A stretch of 11,698 bases of DNA. It comes from CAZRGV01 sp964599655 (GTDB lineage: Bacteria > Planctomycetota > Planctomycetia > Isosphaerales > Isosphaeraceae). The notes beneath the pieces are model-generated. The model did no database searches, was not told where the DNA came from, and saw only the letters and a program-made list of their open reading frames with translations. The stretch covers positions 1-11,698 of the forward strand of contig CAZRGV010000165.1 in NCBI GenBank assembly GCA_964599655.1. The letters are read 5' to 3'. The first letter of the stretch is position 1. Each line of letters opens with the position of its first letter. A program made the translations under genes and the position numbers. Shown in pieces: positions 7,488-11,698 of the stretch.

Positions 7488-9008
7488 TCACTCCGACTTG
7501 TGCGACCCGCTCTCCGCGGACCCCGTTGTGCCAGCGACCTGGGCCTTTTCGACCTGAACGGGTGTTCCCTCGGTGATCGAGCCATTGTAGCTGACGACGA
7601 TCTGATCGTCGGGCTTGAGGCCCTCGACCACCTCGACATCGAGCCCGTTGTCCCGGCCCACCCGGATCTCGACTTTGTGAACTTTGCCGTCCCGAACGAC
7701 GTAAACCGTTCCTCTGGCCTGGGGAAGCTGCTCGACGAGGCTAGAAGACGGGATGGTCAGGTTATCGGACGCGGGGCTGAGCGTCAGGGTTACGCCGCCG
7801 TACATCCCTTCGTGGAGCTTGTTATCGGGATTGGGTAGGTCCACCTCGGTCCGCATGGTCCGGTTCTCCGGATCTTCCATGTACGAGAACCGAGAAACCG
7901 CCCCGTGGAAGGACTGACCGGGAAGGGCATCGACTCGGACCAGCGCCGGATCCCCCTTGTCAACATAGGGAACATAACGGTCGGGAACGGGCACGACCAC
8001 GCGCATCACGTCGGTCTTGGCGACACTGAGCATCGGGACGGCCCCGCCATCGGCGGCGGATCGGATGAAGTCGCCTCGGTGGAATTCGCGACGTGTCACG
8101 ACCCCCGTGTAAGGCGAGGTAATCCTGGTGTAGTCGAGCAGGACCTTCGCCTTGGCCAGGTCCGCATCGGCCACGGCGACATTGGCCTTGGCTTCGAGCA
8201 GATCCGCCTTGGCCTGGTCGACCTTGGCGGCCGCCGCCAGAACCTGGGCCTTCGACGTCAGCACGAACGCTTGCGCCGCGTGCTCGGCCGCAACGGCCGA
8301 CTCGTAGTTGTCTTGCTCCTCATCGAGCAGCCGGGGTTCCACGGCGCCGTCGGAGACCAGCTTCGTGATTCGTTCAAGCTGCTTTTTCCGGTAGTGCAAG
8401 GCCGCGGTGGTCTTCTCAAGGTCGGCTTCCGCCTGGGCGACCATCGTTTCGGCCGCCTTCTTCTCGGCTTCCGTGGTCTCAATGCGCGCCTCGACGACGT
8501 GGGTCTTCGCGCGTGCCTGCTGTAAGAGGGCGGCCGCCTGCTCCACCGCCTTCACCGCCTCCGGCACCTCGATCTCCGCGAGCAGATCCCCTTCCTGGAC
8601 CATGTCGCCGATATCGACCTTCTGGACCTTCAGGTAGCCGGAAACCTTGGCGTAGAGGTCGGCCTCGTCGTAGGCGTGGACCGTGCCGGGCTGTGTCATC
8701 GTCAGAGGCTCGCCGCCCTTGCGAGGGTAAGCCACCTCGACGCGAATGGTGCCTTCCGCTCGCGACTCTTCGTCGGAGGTCCCCTCCACGGCGGCGGTCG
8801 CGCTGGCACCACTATGTTTTGAGAACCAATAGCCCCCGGCGACGGCGATCACCACGAGGGCGCCACCGATGATGTACCAACCCGTCGAGGACTTCCTCGG
8901 CGCCTGGGGGTGCGGGCTGCTGGTCTGGGGTCGTGAATGGGTCGAATGTGATTCGCCCATGGTCGGCGGCATTTGTGGGGGCGCAGCGGGGGGCGCGTGT
9001 TCAGACAT
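7488..9008 (-). CDS. RND efflux periplasmic adaptor subunit (membrane fusion protein, HlyD/AcrA family)
   Basis: A 506-residue membrane fusion protein, the part of a tripartite pump that links the inner-membrane RND permease to the TolC-like channel. The layout is a Pro/Ser/His-rich cytoplasmic N-terminus (1-43), one uncleaved transmembrane anchor (44-62, WYIIGGALVVIAVAGGYWF), and a first lipoyl half-motif (about 112-150, AKVSGYLKVQKVDIGDMV). A long Ala/Glu/Lys coiled-coil hairpin follows (about 150-290), then the second lipoyl half (DYTRITSPYTGVVTRREF, 292-309), beta-barrel and membrane-proximal domains (about 330-490) and a short polar tail. All family domains are present. ATG 9008 has GGAGGA nine bases upstream. 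The expected permease is not beside it: the RND permease at 11467 is on the other strand, 2.46 kb away. The TolC-like genes at 2145 and 3985 are the probable outer-membrane partners. Confidence 0.93.
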   Translation of the reverse strand: MSEHAPPAAPPQMPPTMGESHSTHSRPQTSSPHPQAPRKSSTGWYIIGGALVVIAVAGGYWFSKHSGASATAAVEGTSDEESRAEGTIRVEVAYPRKGGEPLTMTQPGTVHAYDEADLYAKVSGYLKVQKVDIGDMVQEGDLLAEIEVPEAVKAVEQAAALLQQARAKTHVVEARIETTEAEKKAAETMVAQAEADLEKTTAALHYRKKQLERITKLVSDGAVEPRLLDEEQDNYESAVAAEHAAQAFVLTSKAQVLAAAAKVDQAKADLLEAKANVAVADADLAKAKVLLDYTRITSPYTGVVTRREFHRGDFIRSAADGGAVPMLSVAKTDVMRVVVPVPDRYVPYVDKGDPALVRVDALPGQSFHGAVSRFSYMEDPENRTMRTEVDLPNPDNKLHEGMYGGVTLTLSPASDNLTIPSSSLVEQLPQARGTVYVVRDGKVHKVEIRVGRDNGLDVEVVEGLKPDDQIVVSYNGSITEGTPVQVEKAQVAGTTGSAESGSHKSE

Positions 9009-9204
9009 GGCGATCGTTCCTCCACGTTTCCTGTCAGAAACTCGTCCGACTCAATCGATAGGCAGGTGAATAGGTAAACATCGTCGCCCAATCACGAACT
9101 TGGGACAGCCACCAGGGATTCCCGAGGAAGGTCGTGGGCTTGCAGTCTTGAGCCGACAGCGGCAAGTCCAGGGCTCATCTCAACTCGACCATCCGAGGTG
9201 CCAA

Positions 9205-9558
9205 TCAACACCGCAACGGGCGGGGCGAACCGATGACAACGGCGAACGACAGGTCGAGCGGCCGCAAACCCACGTTGATCAGGTTTTCCGACCGTTCGGG
9301 GGGGAGGGTATCTGAGAGCCAGATCTCCTTGGACTCGTCGTCCAGGTCCTCGTCCAGGAGTGGCGGATGATCATGCGTCAAGGGCAGGGGAGCCGGCAAG
9401 CCAACACGCGGAGAATCCAATTCCTGAAGCACCGTCGCAAACGAATCAACGCTGGAATGGCGGATCAAGTTCGCCGACGAGGCGCGGGCCAAGAGCCAGG
9501 TCGCCACGACCAGCAGGGCAAAGGCCAGCAGAATCGTTTGAGGACGAACTCGTGCCAC
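9205..9558 (-). CDS. small membrane-anchored or exported protein of unknown function (upstream of the adaptor)
   Basis: A 117-residue protein that I do not recognise. The N-terminus MARVRPQ is followed by a hydrophobic segment (about 8-27, TILLAFALLVVATWLLARAS), which can be a signal peptide or a single anchor; the rest would be periplasmic. Visible motifs are VLQEL (43-47), LTHDH (60-64), an acidic DEDLDDES (69-76) and a hydrophobic end before a final Cys. The start is GTG 9558, with GGAG seven bases upstream; the nearby ATG is out of frame. The gene lies 196 bases before the adaptor in the same direction. Its layout and short motifs recur in the protein at 10975-11310. In this GC-rich DNA an open frame of this size can occur by chance, but a well-placed hydrophobic N-terminus and ribosome site support it. 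Confidence 0.55.
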   Translation of the reverse strand: MARVRPQTILLAFALLVVATWLLARASSANLIRHSSVDSFATVLQELDSPRVGLPAPLPLTHDHPPLLDEDLDDESKEIWLSDTLPPERSENLINVGLRPLDLSFAVVIGSPRPLRC

Positions 9559-9594
9559 GATCCGTCTCCATCAGAGATCTGTCATCACAGAATC

Positions 9595-9606
9595 GAATCT
9601 AGATTC
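9595..9606. promoter_or_regulatory. perfect 12-bp palindrome upstream of the small anchored protein
   Basis: GAATCTAGATTC is fully self-complementary and lies 37-48 bases before the GTG at 9558, between this gene and the winged-helix gene. A nearby half-like AGAATC (9589-9594) repeats one arm. It is a candidate operator for the neighbouring winged-helix protein; this is inferred from position only. Confidence 0.35.
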
Positions 9607-9727
9607 CTAACATCGCTCATGCTCGTCCAATAGGCCCCTCAGAATCACCGAGAGCACGAAGCAACCCTCGATCAGGCAACGCCGAGCACCGCCGAAACCT
9701 CAATCTCTCGGCGACGGGGAGTGAGAC

Positions 9728-10129
9728 TCAACGAGAAAGCGACACGACTTCGGTCGACCGATCCTCGGAGTCGCCATTCTCATCGAACGCCACCGCGCAC
9801 GACGGCCGAACGTTGCCAATCAAATCCATGAGAGAATGCTGCGCCTCAATCGGATGACGGGGTGGCCGATCCAGATGAACTTCGTATCGGTTGCGGCGTC
9901 CGGAGCGCACCCGCGTCAGATAACCACCGTCCTCCAGCTCAGCCACGATCCGCTGAACCGCGCGTTCTGTGATACCCACCCGCAGAGACACATCTCGAAG
10001 CCGGACCGATCGATCGGCCATGATACAGAGCAAAACATGAGCATGATTGCTCAGAAACGTCCAGGAAGGAGACGCCCGGCGTGGACCGAGGGGCCGCTCG
10101 AGATCGCTGGTGGACTGACCGTGATTCAT
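9728..10129 (-). CDS. winged helix-turn-helix transcriptional regulator (MarR-like)
   Basis: A 133-residue DNA-binding protein. After a polar N-terminus, residues 23-38 (WTFLSNHAHVLLCIM) form the first helix. A helix-turn-helix follows at about 42-70 (RLRDVSLRVGITERAVQRI, then VAELEDGGYL) and a basic wing at 72-85 (TRVRSGRRNRYEVH). The segment RHPIEAQHSLMDLIG (91-105) completes the core; the last 28 residues are acidic and variable. The WTFLxNHAHVL and GITERAVQRIV patterns are those of a small family of wHTH regulators common in actinobacteria and planctomycetes. No ligand-binding domain is attached. I chose ATG 10129 over a TTG at 10150 because the extra seven residues look unspecific; neither has a strong ribosome site. 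The gene sits between the adaptor side and the permease side of the efflux genes, so local regulation of these is a reasonable guess. A palindrome and a promoter-like pair lie just upstream. Confidence 0.82.
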   Translation of the reverse strand: MNHGQSTSDLERPLGPRRASPSWTFLSNHAHVLLCIMADRSVRLRDVSLRVGITERAVQRIVAELEDGGYLTRVRSGRRNRYEVHLDRPPRHPIEAQHSLMDLIGNVRPSCAVAFDENGDSEDRSTEVVSLSR

Positions 10130-10150
10130 TCGACACCCAGGATACCTCAA

Positions 10151-10162
10151 TCATTCCAATGA
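10151..10162. promoter_or_regulatory. 12-bp palindrome before the winged-helix gene, possible operator
   Basis: TCATTCCAATGA has 5-bp arms around CC and lies 22-33 bases before ATG 10129, overlapping the predicted transcription start of the promoter at 10167-10195. Autoregulators often bind there. Its sequence differs from the GAATCTAGATTC palindrome, so both need not be sites for the same protein. Confidence 0.3.
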
Positions 10163-10166
10163 ATAC

Positions 10167-10195
10167 ACCATACGCCCCTGGAATCCCGAAATCAA
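10167..10195 (-). promoter_or_regulatory. sigma70-like promoter candidate for the winged-helix gene
   Basis: On the minus strand TTGATT (10195-10190) and TATGGT (10172-10167) are separated by exactly 17 bases, each matching 4 of 6 consensus bases. Start of transcription would be near 10160, about 30 bases before the ATG. Confidence 0.35.
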
Positions 10196-10606
10196 TGTCG
10201 TCTTTTCCGGAGTCGCGCCGCTCGAGCCTCCGTGTCAGGAGAATTGGTCCGGGAATTCGATGGGTTGGTTGAGCGGGCGTTTCCCGTCTCTGGCGGGGAG
10301 GGTTCGAAGGGCCAACGGTCCCGCAAGCGGGCGGTCCGCGCGACCGCGCGGAGGACGTTTGCGCCGAACGAAACGGGACGTACGGGCAATCCCGGTTCCG
10401 AACGCCTCGTCGCATGGGCGGGACCATGGACTCCCTCAGGAAGGCACGTCGCCACGGTGGGGAGGACGCCACACCGAAACCGAAATCAACGCGCGCGAGG
10501 CGACGGAACGCGTTCGGTTTTTTCGAGCAACGGCGGTTTCGTGTAACTCGTTTTGCTAACAAGGGATTTGGACTTCACGAGGAGACCCTCGACGGAGGGT
10601 GGAGGC
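10196..10606. other. gene-free, hairpin-rich intergenic stretch
   Basis: I see no convincing gene here; the open frames on both strands are basic, low-information peptides. The stretch holds several exact hairpins: CCCGC-AA-GCGGG (10320-10331) and TCCGCGC-GACC-GCGCGGA (10335-10352), side by side. An AACGCG/CGCGTT stem (10488-10493 with 10509-10514) is followed by CGG and six T (10518-10523), which could be a weak intrinsic terminator on the + strand, insulating the promoter at 10607. The hairpins suggest a folded transcript, but no known RNA family is recognised. Confidence 0.35.
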
Positions 10607-10635
10607 TTGACTCGGCCGGGGGTTCACCCTATAAA
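10607..10635 (+). promoter_or_regulatory. strong sigma70-like promoter directed at the small protein and RND permease
   Basis: TTGACT (10607-10612) and TATAAA (10630-10635) are separated by exactly 17 bases; each matches 5 of 6 consensus bases. This is the best promoter in the window. Transcription would start near 10642 and run through a leader of more than 330 bases (containing the N run) to the small protein at 10975 and the permease at 11467. Confidence 0.6.
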
Positions 10636-10834
10636 GAAGGATGATGTTCTATGTCCATGCAGGATGGAACCGACGGCCGGGATCGCGTTGCCTTGTCCGA
10701 TCTTTTTTCGCGGCGGTGATCTGACCCGGTCGGCATCGACGCCTAGCGCGATCCCACCTGAACAACCGACGTTCCCCCTCACCCGAAAGCGTCGCTCGCA
10801 TTCGTGTTCTTCTTTTTTGATTGCGAAATCGAGA

Positions 10835-10866
10835 NNNNNNNNNNNNNNNNNNNNNNNNNNNNNNNN
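10835..10866. other. assembly gap (32 N)
   Basis: Thirty-two undetermined bases. The true length is unknown, so reading frames across it and the distance between the promoter at 10607 and the genes downstream cannot be trusted. Confidence 0.98.
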
Positions 10867-10902
10867 GCGTTTCGGATCGAGTGGAATTGAGATGGCTTGA
10901 AC

Positions 10903-10933
10903 GAGGGTTTTCCCTCTGGCGATTTCTTTTTTT
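10903..10933 (+). terminator. small hairpin plus T-tract, possible attenuator ahead of the small protein
   Basis: GAGGG-TTTT-CCCTC (10903-10916) is a perfect 5-bp hairpin, with seven T at 10927-10933. The ten bases between stem and T-run make a classical terminator unlikely. It lies 42 bases before ATG 10975 and could slow or attenuate transcription, or simply be chance. Confidence 0.2.
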
Positions 10934-10974
10934 CCCGACGGAAGCGTGGGCGGGAACACTCGGGATCTACTTCC

Positions 10975-11310
10975 ATGACGTTGGCGAAAGCGGCCGCAAC
11001 CGTGGTGATCTTGGCCATCGCCATCCTCCTCGCGCCCGAGCCTCGCTCCGTTGAGACGGGCCGTGCTCCCCTTCGAACGTCGGTCCAGACATCGCAATCC
11101 GTTCTTAAGCAAATTCGGCCGAGCCTCACCACGGAGCACTCCAACGCGTGTCTGGAGAATGTCACGGACGAGGAAGACCTCGATACCGAGGCCCTTTCCG
11201 CGTCTGAGCCGCTTCGACGACCGTCGACGAACACGCGATTGTCCGTCCTCTTCCTTACCCCCCTCTGCACGGCCAACAATTCCTCCCTCACCCAGCGCCT
11301 ACGCTGCTGA
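10975..11310 (+). CDS. small membrane-anchored or exported protein of unknown function (upstream of the RND permease)
   Basis: A 111-residue protein that I do not recognise. ATG 10975 starts directly with MTLAK and a hydrophobic segment (about 6-20, AAATVVILAIAILLA), a signal peptide or anchor; a TTG at 10897 would add 26 residues in front and hide it, so the ATG is preferred although its ribosome site is weak. Later motifs are VLKQI (43-47), LTTEH (51-55), an acidic DEEDLDTE (65-72) and a hydrophobic LSVLFLTPLC (89-98). The order and spacing resemble those of the protein at 9205-9558 (VLQEL, LTHDH, DEDLDDES). The gene ends 156 bases before the RND permease in the same direction and may share its transcript. 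It could be a chance open frame, but the resemblance to the other small protein argues for a real gene. Confidence 0.5.
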   Translation: MTLAKAAATVVILAIAILLAPEPRSVETGRAPLRTSVQTSQSVLKQIRPSLTTEHSNACLENVTDEEDLDTEALSASEPLRRPSTNTRLSVLFLTPLCTANNSSLTQRLRC

Positions 11311-11362
11311 GTGGGACCGTCCCTCACACTTCCCCCTCTCCGTGGGGACGAACACGCGATTG
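11226..11362 (+). repeat. 16-bp direct repeat flanking the end of the small protein gene
   Basis: GACGAACACGCGATTG occurs at 11226-11241 (inside the small protein gene, encoding TNTRL in context) and again at 11347-11362 in the gap before the permease, 121 bases apart. The flanks are not similar, so this is not a simple larger duplication. It may be a binding site or a duplication scar. The rest of 11311-11466 shows no gene. Confidence 0.6.
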
Positions 11363-11466
11363 CGAGCTTCGTCTCTGGTTGCTTGAAAAGGACGTTCCCC
11401 GTGGCGGCGCGCCTGGCCCGCGTCTAACCTCTGCCATCGTTCCAGCCTGTGTGAGGCTTCCGAACC

Positions 11467-11698
11467 ATGAATGGATTAATCCGAGCGTCGCTCAGGAACC
11501 CGTATGCCGTTACGGTCGGTGCCCTGACGGTCGTTGTGCTGGGCGCGCTCTGCTCGCTGATGATCCCGGTGGACATCCTCCCGGTGTTCAACAGCCCAGC
11601 CGTGCAGACCCTGACCTTCTACGGCGGCATGCCCGCCAGCAGCATCGAAAACGACATCACCAACCGCATGGAACGCTGGACCGGACAGGCCGCCGGCA
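11467..11698 (+). CDS. RND efflux transporter permease, N-terminal 77 residues (cut by window end)
   Basis: The inner-membrane, proton-driven component of a tripartite efflux pump (AcrB/CzcA superfamily), truncated by the window edge; full members are about 1000-1100 residues. The N-terminus MNGLIRASLRNPYAV leads into the first transmembrane helix (about 14-33, VTVGALTVVVLGALCSLMIP). The family's hallmark PVDILPVF follows, then the start of the porter domain (VQTLTFYGGMPASSIENDIT, NRMERWTGQAAG). The canonical 'G.sP.evE' segment is replaced by GGMPASSIENDIT, as in a planctomycete-rich branch, so substrate cannot be inferred. ATG 11467 has GAGG ten bases upstream; the ATG at 11471 is out of frame. 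The frame is open to the last base. The adaptor at 7488-9008 on the other strand is the nearest candidate partner. Confidence 0.9.
   Translation, partial: MNGLIRASLRNPYAVTVGALTVVVLGALCSLMIPVDILPVFNSPAVQTLTFYGGMPASSIENDITNRMERWTGQAAG

Larger units (their letters stand above)
10636..10974 (+). other. long leader region without a clear gene
   Basis: Downstream of the promoter I find only very short open frames, for example ATG 10651 to TGA 10719 (22 codons, starting MSMQDGTDGRDR), which could be a leader peptide but has no clear support. The stretch has T-rich tracts at 10702-10708, 10810-10818 and 10927-10933. A run of N interrupts it, so a further element may be hidden. Confidence 0.35.

Noticed and set aside
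10232..10546. 104-residue + strand open frame before the strong promoter
   Set aside because: Low-information basic peptide spanning several perfect hairpins, with no ribosome site; treated as non-coding.
10624..11327. Minus-strand open frames of 171 and 182 residues across the N run
   Set aside because: They depend on unknown bases, have no recognisable domain and oppose the better-supported small protein and promoter on the + strand.
1..11698. CRISPR arrays, tRNA or rRNA genes, insertion sequences, toxin-antitoxin pairs, phage genes
   Set aside because: I looked for regularly spaced repeats, tRNA-like cloverleaves, transposase motifs and terminal inverted repeats and saw none.

Overview
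The window is GC-rich DNA that looks like a planctomycete, probably of the Isosphaerales/Gemmatales type. The main pointer is the protein on the minus strand at 6452-7369: its N-terminus carries the planctomycete LEDRQLLS surface-protein motif and it has a dockerin-type calcium-binding repeat. Long GC-rich codons, 'SR/RR'-rich shadow frames and long intergenic stretches fit the same group. The genus cannot be fixed from sequence reading alone.

Layout. 1-46 holds a possible tail of an upstream gene. 231-1832 (+) is a two-domain kinase-like protein (aminoglycoside-phosphotransferase fold plus P-loop kinase). After a 312-base gap come two tandem, clearly paralogous TolC-type outer-membrane factors (2145-3944 and 3985-6126, +). 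The first has a classical signal peptide; the second has a lipoprotein signal and a long disordered linker. A very strong intrinsic terminator (6170-6217) closes them. Between this terminator and the convergent dockerin gene lies a structured stretch (about 6231-6343) that resembles part of a cobalamin riboswitch, followed by a 15-bp-stem hairpin (6371-6421). On the minus strand follow the dockerin/LEDR protein (6452-7369), an RND/HlyD periplasmic adaptor (7488-9008), a small membrane-anchored protein (9205-9558) and a winged-helix regulator (9728-10129). From 10130 to 10974 I see no gene, but there are a good sigma70-like promoter (10607-10635, +), GC-rich hairpins and a 32-base run of N. A second small anchored protein (10975-11310, +) precedes the N-terminus of an RND permease (11467 to the window end, +).

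How the parts fit. Outer-membrane factors, adaptor and permease are the three parts of a tripartite RND efflux pump, but here they are split over two strands and about 9.5 kb, with a winged-helix protein between adaptor and permease that is a natural candidate local regulator. Each inner-membrane-side component (adaptor, permease) has a small anchored protein just upstream in the same direction. The two small proteins share layout and short motifs and may be related to each other. That they belong to the pump is inference.

The most interesting observations are the orphan riboswitch-like RNA between convergent genes, the pair of small proteins preceding the pump genes, and the SPI/lipoprotein TolC tandem. 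Nothing here proves a new system; most genes belong to well-known families.
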